Shown piece by piece: positions 12,074 to 22,051 of a stretch of 64,000 bases of DNA. Under the pieces are notes generated by a model. That model saw only the letters and a list, made by a program, of their open reading frames with translations. It was not told the origin of the DNA and made no database searches. Numbering within the stretch: the first letter of the stretch is position 1; each line of letters begins with the position of its first letter. The stretch covers positions 1 through 64,000 of the forward strand of contig OZ287700.1 of assembly GCA_965649825.1 (NCBI GenBank), written 5' to 3'. The DNA comes from Penicillus capitatus. Taxonomy: Eukaryota > Chlorophyta. Position numbers and translations under genes: made by a program.

Positions 12074-15000
12074 AGTCAAGGAAGGAAGAAGAACTGAAGG
12101 GGAAGATGATATCATGACATGAAGCATGACGCCATCATAACGTCATGCTAAGAGATCATGTAAAAGGGGATTATTGAAAACAGACATCATCTTTTAACAA
12201 CACTTGTCTGTTCGTTTTCACGACTCGATATTTGCGCGTATCAACATGTTTCGTGCGAGATCTTAATGCTCCTCTGCTGAGAGATAACGATCTCTTCATA
12301 GTCGCAATTGGACCGAGTTCTTACGCCCAGGTAACTCGCTCCTCTCTCGTAAATGTGCGAGAGACTTAGTATGGACGGCGCATGGATGCGTTCTGTAGGT
12401 ACAGCCACCATCTCTGGAAACACTAGATGCGAACGCATGGGTTACCTTATTAACATCATCATGCCAAACAGGTCTGCATCTGTACGTGGATCACGTAATA
12501 TACATTCCATCGCAAGTTTTACCGCCTGCCACACTAGTCGATGACAGAAATCTTGGAGGTCAAGACGGAGAGATAGTTTCCTCGCAGCCGGAAAGCCATA
12601 TGAGCTTCATACCGCCAGGCGCCTGTTTCGAGGTGTCTCTGTTCCTCTTTCTGCAGAGTCTTTTCGTGATGCTCCGCTAGAAGTGCATTTCTGCAAAAGT
12701 CATGTCCATTAGAGGGAGCAGTCTCCACTATAAAGCCCGTTTCCGCTGCGATCGTTGTGCATAGAAGCTGATCCATATATGTCGTGATCTCTGTCTCCCA
12801 CTCACCTACCTGTGATCCATATATGTCGTGCACGGATTTTCTTCTTTTCTTTATTTATGAGTCTATCCCGTGATCAACTAACTGCATTTGATTCTTGATT
12901 TTATTGTCCAAAAGTCTTACCTCGTGCTGTACCAGTAGGAGGCATCGATTTATTGACTGTGTATATTAGGCATAGCTTTAGAAGTAATGCTCTGTTTTCA
13001 GTAATCCACTGTGTACGTTGAATCTGGATGCGGTTTTCGTTATCTGTCTCTTTTTGAATTCCTTCATAATATTTCTGAGAAGAGCTGACAGAATCAGTGA
13101 TCCATGTTTCAATAGATAAACGTGGGTCTCACTGCTGTGTGGCATTTGAATAAGCATTTTATGTCTAACACAACTGACAGCTTTTCAAAGTCCAAGAACA
13201 ACAATAATGGCAATAATCTTTCGGTGCATATAATAAATAACAGGGGACATGTCCTATCTTATGTTCGTCTTGCATGTACCGTCACATGTAACGTTCGTTC
13301 TCGATCAGCACAGCGCACACGAAGCAGATGATGTTCATCTGAGAAATTTGCGAATCTTCCAGCCGAACACGCTTGATCTGCGTATCGCACGTAATCAGTA
13401 GATCGGCGGACATCACTCCTCCCATCGTACACAAGGTCAGTTTCGTTTTCAGTATGTCGCAATCGACGCCAGCGCCAGAGAACGTCGCGATCGATGAGAC
13501 TCGCCGTCAGCGAGATGGGCCCGGCAATGATGGAAGTGTTCGTTTCTGAGCGTTTTGCATCCAGATCGCGAAGGATGCATTGACGTCTGTCGCTTTGGCT
13601 ACCAATTGATCTGGCGGGAAGACCTGTGCAACGTTCTCTCCAGCACTGGTGGAAGAGATCTAAAGCTCAGTGGCGAAAGGTACCAGCGGCCAACTACACA
13701 ACCAGCGACGCGTGGCGTTGTTGAAAAAGAAGCGACAGACAAGGCTGTGAACGTCGACCCGATGGCTGAGTCCAGACCGGATGGCGAGCCGCGCAGGGAA
13801 ACTCTGTCGGCAATGGCTATTTACATAGCTAGACAGATACAGCACGGCAGCTCCGTTTAAATACCCCGGATTAGGAGGGTCACATCATCACACATCGTCA
13901 CGCCTCTCGTCATGCGCGCTCCAGTGATGTTCTGCTGGCGTGGCGCCACAGGGACGGTTGGCGCGCCAGGAGCGACTCCTCGCCAGATGACTCGAGGCGG
14001 AACCAAGGACCCTTCACAGTCTCCAAGGTGTGCTTCCTTCAAGTAACAGGTCGGTGTAAGCGCAACGTCTATTGACGTCAGACGAACGTCAATCCCGCCG
14101 AGAAGAAGAGTCAGCGGCGGCAGAAGGAAGACAGCGCCCAGTGTCGTCTATGGGATGAGCAGAGAGCGAGTCTGAGCTGCGGCGTTGCAATGGTCCAAGC
14201 GAATTGGTCTCGTCTGATGCCGGCGTGGGAAATGAAGGTATGTGTCAGCTATATGATTTCTATATCATCCTGTTTTTTGCGTTAGGGAATGGCATCGTCC
14301 CAGTCGTGCAGAACAAGGGACAGAACCGCGTTCGCGTAAAGAAAAAGACGACATCCACCGATTGAGAGTTTCTTTAAGAACTGTCGACGTATGCTGCGGG
14401 ATGGATCGACCGTGGTGCACGTCTGAAGTGCTCTCGGGTGATGAAGACGCCAGCTTCTCTCAGTTGTCAGACGAATGATGTGTTCGACGTTATTAATTCG
14501 CCGACGTGACTTCTTAATTAAACCCACTTGTGCTGTTTCGAGTAACGTCACGCAAACGCCTCGTCAAACGCCAGCGGTGGAGATGCCGGAGATAGAAGAA
14601 GAACCATTGCCAACAGAAGACGAGGGAGTAAACGCAAACCTCCGGACGAAGAACGGAACCAAAGGAACATGAATCGGAAGCAGAATCCGAAGCAGAGACA
14701 CCGGACGACGTCGAAGGCGAACCCGTGCCGTTCTCTTTGTTGTCGGACGACGTCGCCGCCTTTCTTAAAATCGAACCCATGGGGGACGAACCCGAGGGAC
14801 GTACGTCTACAGCAGATCCTCGAAACTTTGGCTCAACAGGAGAAGAAACGTAACGCCTACTCTGCTTTCAATCCGAGCGAGACACGGGCGTCCATGTAGT
14901 GAACGAGAATACCGAAAAGCTCAAGGAGAAACTCACAGAACTTGTCGATGCTCTGCCTGAAGAGGGACCCTCTCGCTCTTCCTCGAGTCGCCTAGCAGTG

Positions 15001-15622
15001 TGACGCTGTGTAGTTCTTGGGTGGACCGACCAATGACAACGCTTTCTCACAGATCCAAATGCCGTCTCTGAAAAACATGCCAAGTTATTCCGAGGGTCGA
15101 TCCAGTTCTTCGCAGGTCCGCATCGTTCGCGTCTTCAACAATGACACCGAATCCGATCAAAGTACGACAAGACTGTTCATGACCGAAGAGATTTACATTT
15201 CTGAACCTGTCGTCGTGTAGTGCTTGAAGAATGGTCGGCAAAATATGATGAACTCAATAAGCTTGTGTTTAAAGAGAAAGAAGCGACAGACAAGGCATAG
15301 GTTGCGGAAAGTGATCTGGATGAGATGATGTTCTGACTTGAGATGCGATCACTCGAACCGGGATTATCTGTAATCTTGCCCGATATCTGTGTGACTTCTA
15401 TTCTGATGTTGGGCCGCGAGACAGGCGTGACGCTCCGCATCGCGACGCAACGACAACAAAGCTGCTGACATCATGCTGATGTGACAGCAAATGATGTAGG
15501 CAGCAAACAAGGCATTGAGGGATCCTGTCATCCATCGTTGCAACAGCAGCTCTCATTGGAGGACAGGATCGAAATACAAGGCGCTTCTGGTCAGGAAGGG
15601 CACTTTCGTGAAGAGTGTCTAG
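12074..15622. other. Gene-poor stretch with coding-like fragments
   Basis: No intact gene is supported. TGATCCATATATGTCGTG occurs twice (12768 and 12813). Two places share the 19-mer AAGAAGCGACAGACAAGGC (13730 and 15283), each inside a short lysine/glutamate-rich reading frame, suggesting a small duplicated, now broken, coiled-coil gene. Around 14570-15000 a reading frame rich in acidic residues and proline, followed by a helical segment near 14885-15000, may be exons of a real acidic protein, but I could not find a consistent splice path. Confidence 0.35.
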
Positions 15623-16555
15623 GTCTATCCGACGTATGACTTTGCCTGTCCACTTGTGGATGCACTTGAAGGTATCACCCACACACTGAGAAGCAGCGAG
15701 TATGAAGACAGGTGATCTCTTTCACCGATGCTCGTGTCTAACGGTTGTGACGTCCAACAGAGGGGGGCAGTACAAATGGATTTTGCACGAACTGAAGTCC
15801 GTGGATGGGCAGCTGCCAAGCGTCGAGGTTATGGAGTTCTCCAGATCTGTATCTGATCAGAACCCTTTCCGAAATCCTTTACGTGCCACGCTCGACTGAA
15901 TCTGATCTACACCGTCCTTTCCAAGAGAAAGCTCCAATGGTTTGTGGACACTGGCCGTGTGGAAGGATGGAATGACCGAAGCTTTCCCACTGTCCAAGGA
16001 ATGCTGCGCCGAAGTTCAACACTGGAAGCACTGAAAGACAACATTGTCTCTCAGGGCGCCTCCAAAATATCGCCTTCCAAGAGTGGGACAAGATCTGGAC
16101 GATCAACAGGAAAGTGATCTATCCCGTCGTTCCTGCGGCATACAGCCATCGAGAACAAAGACAAGATCCGACGCACTATGGGTGCCCCTGAGGATGCAGA
16201 GTATCTCACCGTCCCACGGTGCGTGTGCTTAAAAAGCGCCTGTTGGAAGAGACGCGATTCCTTTCTAGGCACAAGAAGCATCCTCTTGCAGGAAAGAAGA
16301 TTCTGATGCAACAGACGAAGCTCTGGATAGATGGTGCTGAATGCCAATGCCGTTTCCAGGAGAGGAGATCACTCTCATGGACTGGGGAGACTGTATCATC
16401 GAAGAAAAGGGCGAAAAGACGATGATAGGCCGTCTGCATCTCGGAGGGGATCTGAAGAAAACCAAATGGAAGTGGACTTGGCTCCCCGCCGCTGATGGTC
16501 ACACAACGCCAGATGACGATGGATCGACATATAGACGTCACCACACCTGGTAGGC
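15623..16555 (+). pseudogene. Decayed glutamyl-tRNA synthetase (C-terminal two thirds)
   Basis: The translation follows cytosolic GluRS in order but in changing frames: [96 protein letters not shown] and LKKTKWKWTWLP. SKRK corresponds to the KMSKS loop of class I synthetases. A 49-nt intron (15712-15760) is still recognisable, so this is not a processed copy. Single-base frame changes occur after GASK (near 16070), after VVP (near 16133) and again near 16215 and 16340, and the HIGH-containing N-terminal part is not found upstream. A working copy would attach glutamate to tRNA-Glu; this one cannot be translated as it stands. Base-calling or assembly error is the alternative explanation for the frameshifts. 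Confidence 0.8.
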
Positions 16556-17179
16556 GTTTATCATCGTCTGCAACGCACAAGAATAACAACAGGCGATTAC
16601 AAACGTCACATCCAGGCCGTCAAACATGGCTTGCAGGTATGACTTCAAAAACATCTAAATTTGATCAACCAAAAAATGTTTGAAATGTAAAGGATCTTGG
16701 TGCGTAAACAATAGAAGCTGTTCACAGGATGGTGCATAGTGATGAGCTATGGCTAGAAGTACGAACATCAGGGGCGGTGAAAGAGGGAGGTGTCCATCAT
16801 TTGTATTTCTACGAGCTGAGAAGATGGTGGAGGGGTGATCGATTAGAGGTTGACATCTCGAGTGCGGTGTCATGAAATCCGATCATCTTCCGAATACAAT
16901 TTCACTTTGCGAAGGACAGAAAGCTAACGGCAGTTGAAAAAAATCAGCTATGGAGAAACTAGCGGAATCAGCGCTTGGCAGTTGTTGTGTGTCCTTGTTG
17001 TGCATATGTCCGTTTGATATGATGATCAGAATATATCTGCGACCACTCTCTTGCTTGATCTGTGTGTCGTTCCATAGCCTTTCGCCTGTCCCATCAGAAT
17101 CTCGTGTTGACGGGCAAATCTGTCCTTAACTGTGACTTGAGTGTTCCATCAGCAGCGTACCACAAAGCTCCTGCAGGTA

Positions 17180-17665
17180 ATTTATGCGAGAAAGAGTGAG
17201 GCAAATAGAAATGATGTCGGACCGATCATACCGATGAGCAATCCGGCCACATTAAACCATGAGAAAACAAAATGACTGAAAGGATGGCGCCTAAAGTCGT
17301 CGAGATGATCTTCTTCATCTGCCCAGCTACCACAGTCATGATTGGTGCATTTACTCTGGTGCAAGGGAACGTTGAATGGTGTATCGTAATGCCAAGTGTG
17401 GCTGTGCCTGACAGGATCACCTGCCTAGCCATCAAGGATCCATCCAGACGACGAGGTTCATCGCATAGATAGATGCCTTGCCAGAAATCCAGGAAAGTTC
17501 CACGACGTATGCTCATGCAACCGTCGTGGCTCTCCCGACGCAAAGAACCCAAATATCAACATGAAAATGGAAAGAGCGCTGTTCTGGAATATGACCTCTG
17601 TTGCACACAGTTGCCGACCTCATCGGCAAAGGGTGATTTTATGGAACGATGCCCACCAACAGTGC
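17180..17665 (-). pseudogene. Relic of an SLC35-type nucleotide-sugar transporter
   Basis: Reading the minus strand, three segments match the last third of a drug/metabolite-transporter-fold nucleotide-sugar transporter, each in a different frame: NSALSIFMLIFGFFASGE (near 17575), then APIMTVVAGQMKKIISTTLG (near 17320), then VFSWFNVAGLLIGMIG (near 17240). In SLC35D-like proteins the equivalent of the second segment reads NSALTT.VG..KN, and VFSWLNF.G follows it. The frame changes between segments, not all explained by plausible introns, and the N-terminal helices are absent. The exact substrate class cannot be given. Confidence 0.55.
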
Positions 17666-18397
17666 TCGTATCTGAGTGTTTGTTAAGAGGTCACACATTT
17701 GGCATGGCGTAGAAGAGTGAGAAAAAGAGTAACAAACATACAGCGCGACCTCTGTCAAATTTCTTGCCATCTGGATCTTTTTCTATGATGGCGAATGTCT
17801 TGTCGAGAAGACACTCGCCTCGCGCTTCGTCTTCTCACGGACAACGGTCAGAACTCTCACGGACACGGTACAGACGACGGATACGGGCTCAGAAAACTAG
17901 GTCGGATAGTCAAGACTCTCTAAACTGAACGGCGCACGACTTCCGAGGCAGTCGACGGATCTCTGATAAAACGGATCTGCAGCGGCCTTCGACACCAGCG
18001 CTCCAAACGCGACCCCAAGAGCGACCTGCTCCGAAACCAGTTGTTAGGACCGATAGGGTCGGCGATTGGTCCGAGCGCTTAGAGGCCGCGATGCGAGAAG
18101 AGCCAGACGGGTATTCTTACAGGACGATCGGTACGTTGTTTTATAGGTAAACGTCCCGTCATTCGACAGTGACGTTTCTTGATCCAACAGACGGATCATT
18201 CGATCGTGAAAGTTAAACGTCATATCACCTACTGTCATTTAACTCTTGTTCGGCAGTGCGTCGTTTCATCGTTGGAAGAGACGGAGATTCGCGAGGTCGC
18301 CGAAGTTGAAATTATAGGAGAGGTGCATGGGTTCGAAACGGTCGATGCGGACTCGCCGCCGGCAAAAGTGAGCGGCGGATTGCCATCACCGAGGGCG

Positions 18398-18408
18398 GGT
18401 ATTTATTC
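18398..18408 (+). promoter_or_regulatory. TATA-like GGGTATTTATT before the coiled-coil paralogue
   Basis: GGGTATTTATT ends 35 bp before the ATG at 18444, at the spacing expected of a TATA element with a very short leader. A related GGGGTATTTA string is present near 13860 (minus strand). Assignment rests on position only. Confidence 0.35.
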
Positions 18409-18443
18409 AGGTGTCGCGCCGAACTTACCAGATATCGAGTGAA

Positions 18444-19024
18444 ATGGCAAACCAGGCGAACCAGGCGAACAATGAGAGAATCACGCCTAGACAGACATTC
18501 GCGTTGACAAGGGAGATAACGACCAACGCCGAAGTACATACTTTTTTCTATACCATGATAACCGAGCATGGATTGCGTCTGTCGCAAATCTCTCGATTTC
18601 TTTCTAGTCGTGAAGCGAGTTTTGAAGAACCATGTAAGTGTCTACATTTCTGCTCTCTTTTTTCTACGGTCTGGTTTTAGTTCGTGGCGGCAGTGGTGGC
18701 AGTGGTGGTGGTCCCTCGAATCATGTAGAAGCCGAGCCCAGACAGACGCTCACACAGTCGTATGAGATGGCCACGGCGGCGACGATAGACAGTCTCGTCG
18801 ACAGACTTGCAAGAATCAAAGTTGAAATGGATCTGAGGCTGGAAAACGGCGACACGACGATTGAAATAAACCGTCCGATACTGGAGGCCATGCAGACCGT
18901 AATGAATAGTGTCAGGCAAGAAGACGAGACTATCAAAGCTAAAACTGTAAAAGTGGACGGAAGTATCGCGAATATTAGGGCATCAATTGAGACATTTTTC
19001 AAAGACGTCGGCTTGTATTTTTAA
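18444..19024 (+). CDS. Coiled-coil-like protein with Gly-Ser linker, paralogue of 10204-10657
   Basis: Exons 18444-18633 and 18681-19024, separated by a 47-nt intron (GTAAGT...TTTTAG), give 177 residues. Exon 1 is a mixed helical region (residues 1-63). Exon 2 opens with a flexible GGSGGSGGG linker, then QTLTQSY, a helix with heptad hydrophobics (IDSLVDRLARIKVEMDLRL), the phrase GDTTIEINRPIL and a second helix ending in a hydrophobic tail (FFKDVGLYF). The block from LTQ to NRPIL aligns residue for residue with the gene 8 kb upstream on the other strand, so the two are paralogues. No known domain recognised. An 18-bp inverted repeat sits about 130 bp downstream of the stop. Confidence 0.7.
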
Positions 19025-19154
19025 AGGTCATTTTGCTGCTGGAGTGTCTCAGTTCGTGATAGCAAGTGAATCATCGGCATCGGATTCGAGCTCGCGCTGG
19101 CGCTCATCCTCTCGAGAACGTCGACATCGTTCTCGCTGAGGCGAACGCGCACGT

Positions 19155-19263
19155 CTTATACTTCCGCTTGCGATTCAGCATCACCTTCGCCCGTCCCAGG
19201 TTTGATTGTTTGTGGATCAATTCGACAGGCGAGGGGATGCATTGTCGCAAGCGGAAGTATAAG
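19155..19263. repeat. 18-bp perfect inverted repeat (stem-loop potential)
   Basis: CTTATACTTCCGCTTGCG at 19155-19172 is exactly complementary to CGCAAGCGGAAGTATAAG at 19246-19263, with a 73-nt loop. It follows the coiled-coil gene at 18444-19024. It could form a long hairpin in RNA or be the footprint of a small inverted-repeat element; no flanking target duplication was seen. Confidence 0.85.
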
Positions 19264-20130
19264 GTCATATACTCAGCTACACAATGTGGTAGCTACGTTA
19301 GGCATTTTCGCAGAAGAATGTCTGACGGCCACATCGTACTTGTGAGACTGACCTGACCTGGAATTGTTGAAAGTGTTCACCGTTTTCGACGATCAACCCA
19401 GAGATTCGAACTTCGTTCTCTGACATCTCGGGTGCAGAATACCAGCGACTTACTGTTTGACTGATGTCAAAGGTCAGATCCCGGAATCGTTGTCACAGTC
19501 TCTTAAAGGTCTATCGATCGGCTGCGATGTCCCTTTGAGCACAGTTGTTTATCTTCGTTAAGAGAACCGCTTTTGGACGAATGCACTAAGGTTAATGTAA
19601 TGCCGAGATACATACATTCCTTCGCAAAGATGTCTGGATATTGGGATGCAGCTTAGAATGATCACTAAGTCCAACCGAATGGAGGAGTTCGGATTTCACA
19701 GTGAAAAAGGTGAAGACATTCCTGAACTCTGGATACATGCCACGTACTCATTCCCACAACAAGGGTGAATCAGGTGACTTCGATATGAAATGTTACTTAC
19801 TGGATGACAGAAAGAGTGAGAATGTCGATATTGTCATCAAAAACAGACGATGTTGACATGCCACATCTATTTAGGTCTCGGCCCTAAGGGTTTCCTCGGG
19901 CAATGCAGAGCATTCGTGAATAATCAATGTTCGACAACGAACAGAATGGTCCTAACCTCTCTACTCTTGCATACAGGAAACTAATCGTTCAGATTCCGCG
20001 TTCGCCTGATCTGAATGTCTGACAAGTACTCGTCAGAATATGGAGGCATTGTGGCAATGAACTCAGTAAAGGGCAAACAGTTGTCCTAGTGGATGGAATG
20101 TTTCATGTGAAGTGCTTCGTTAAACGCCCT
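19264..20130. other. No gene seen
   Basis: Only short, overlapping reading frames with frequent stops on both strands. No splice path, tRNA-like or repeat structure stood out. Confidence 0.6.
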
Positions 20131-20778
20131 TCATGGAGGCAGGAGTCTTTCCAATGAGATTTGTCTCGATTCAGAACAGTCGGGAATAATTCGAAAACAG
20201 ATAACATCGAAAGGCGTTTCTCCATCATCGTTGATCACCGTTTTCGATGCTCCGGCATTCAGCAGAATCTGCAACGCAACGTTAAACTTTGTGGTGGCAC
20301 CTTTGACTTGCCTTTGCGATATTTGGATGATTATGCAGTGCTGCAAAGTGAAGAGGAGTGTTTCCATCGTTATCAACTGCATTAAGATCGGCATCTTCAT
20401 CAAGCAACAACTTGAATCGGCAAAGAGGAAAAGAAGGCAAACGAACGGGAAGAATGCACCTTCGCAGGGAGGCGACATCCTCGACACTGTGCCCAACAAC
20501 TGGAGCATCCTTTGCTATCTACAGAACTCTCAAAGTAAAGGAGTCTGTGATGCGATGCGTCCGCGGAGAACCTCTGCTTGCAACAGACGGTTGAGAGGGG
20601 CAACACTGGAACGGTCGAGCGCCGATCGCATCTGGACGATCGAGGATGGGGAGATCCATTCCTGACGGTGGTATCTCTCAATCTCCTCGTTGAAGACATT
20701 CGGAGAACTCAGCGACGGACATCGCCGCACGGGCGATCCCAACAAAGCCGGCATCAATCTGGCACGACACAAGGTCAT
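20131..20778 (-). CDS. Ankyrin-repeat protein
   Basis: Three exons (20572-20778, 20312-20518, 20131-20268) give 183 residues in one frame. Two ankyrin repeats are clear: DLNAVDNDGNTPLHFAALHN followed by HPNIAKILLNAGASKTVIN and DDGETPFDV. Ankyrin repeats are protein-interaction modules. The first intron (20519-20571, 53 nt) is GT-AG. The second (20269-20311, 43 nt) is GC-AG with donor AAG/GCAAGT, and its removal rebuilds the repeat exactly at the I-A-K/I-L-L join. The N-terminal 45 residues are basic and Ser/Pro-rich and could be a targeting peptide. The first exon may extend further upstream, where another open frame ends at 20775. Confidence 0.72.
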
Positions 20779-21372
20779 TCAGTGAACTGCAGAACTGTCA
20801 CCAGAGGCACACACTGTTCTGTTTCGTCTGTGACGGGTCGCAGTTCAACGGTGTCCATGACGTTTCTGCAATCCGTCCATAAACACGCAGCCTCTGCCGA
20901 AATCAATGGACTGTTTGATTTGAGGCTGACCTCGTCATCGCCCTCGTCCTTCTGCGAATGACGACGTAGTCTTAAGTGTCTAATGCAAACTCGGCCGTGA
21001 GTAGAAGCGAGGGTGGCTAAATTGAGCATAACAAGGTCTCATCAAGAGGATGGCCCGTATTCTTGGTGTTGACAGAAGGAACCTAGCAATCGAATCGATG
21101 CGTCGGCTCCTTTCAACGAAGCGCGTGTTTACTGTCTCCGTCGACGTGGTCAAGAGAGACGCTGTGCAAAGAAGCATAAAACGATGCAGGACACGCGATC
21201 CATGGATACCAGCCTCATGTTCGCTTGAATTGCAGCAGATGAAAAGCCATCGTTGTTACACTCTTCAGCGAGAAAAACGATATACCATTCAACAGGAACG
21301 GTTTCTCTCTTAATTCGATACTATTCACAGCTTCCGCCTTCGATTCTCTGTCCTTGGACTCCAATCCATCTC

Positions 21373-21759
21373 CTACTCTCCTTTCTTCTTGAGACCGCGT
21401 TCGGCAGCCAGATCGTCGTATGGCAGTTGTCTGGGTATAACATGGGCACGCGAGGCTGGATCGTACCAGTCCACAATGGCATATCCGATGATAAACAGAG
21501 ACATGGATGCTGCAAAGCTGGCTATGGCTTTCAGAGGTGTGACGCGTCCGTAATCTGTCACCCCACAGTCGTCCAACACGCGTTCCGGGTGCGCAGTTCC
21601 GTCATACCAGAATTCGTCGTCTTCCAGTATCAAGGGCTTTGTTGGAGGAACTTCGGGAGGCGGCTGGTGACCAACAGTACCTCCACGGACGGGCAGTGCC
21701 CAACGAGCAGCAGAGAGACGACTGGCGAGTGAACGCAGATTTCCGATGCGTAGTGCCAT
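21373..21759 (-). CDS. NADH dehydrogenase 1 beta subcomplex subunit 8 (plant-type NDUFB8)
   Basis: An uninterrupted 128-residue frame. An N-terminal Arg/Ser/Ala-rich stretch (MALRIGNLRSLASRLSAARW) is typical of a mitochondrial presequence. It is followed by EFWYDGTAHPE, a single transmembrane helix (about ASFAASMSLFIIGYAIV), a WYD motif and the C-terminal LPYDDLAAE. The order matches plant NDUFB8 (W-DDGT-PEP ... one TM ... YPYDNL.VE), a single-span accessory subunit of the membrane arm of respiratory complex I. The internal ATG at 21759 is preferred: an upstream in-frame ATG at 21813 would add an unexpected hydrophobic segment before the presequence. Length agrees with the plant protein (about 125 residues). 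Confidence 0.8.
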   Translation of the reverse strand: MALRIGNLRSLASRLSAARWALPVRGGTVGHQPPPEVPPTKPLILEDDEFWYDGTAHPERVLDDCGVTDYGRVTPLKAIASFAASMSLFIIGYAIVDWYDPASRAHVIPRQLPYDDLAAERGLKKKGE

Positions 21760-22051
21760 GATGAACAAAATGGTAACGACGATGACGACGATGTCAATCC
21801 AACACGATGGCATTTGCTAACGGACCGCATCTTTGGCGTGATCTTACAGGCAGAGAACTGTTCGGACAATTTCAGAGAGCTGACTGACGATCCTCTGCGC
21901 TTTCTTGGGCAGCTTCGTGGTCGAGGTTCATCTGCGTCCTACAACGGTAATGGTAGGACAGTGTCCTCAAGAGATTCTGCAACTGAGGCGTCTCACAGAC
22001 CCTGTAAGTCACGTCTCAGCCATCCATCGATAGATCTTTCATAGTTCGAGC

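Noticed and set aside
21760-21813. N-terminal hydrophobic extension of NDUFB8
   Set aside because: It would place a membrane span before the mitochondrial presequence; plant NDUFB8 lacks it.
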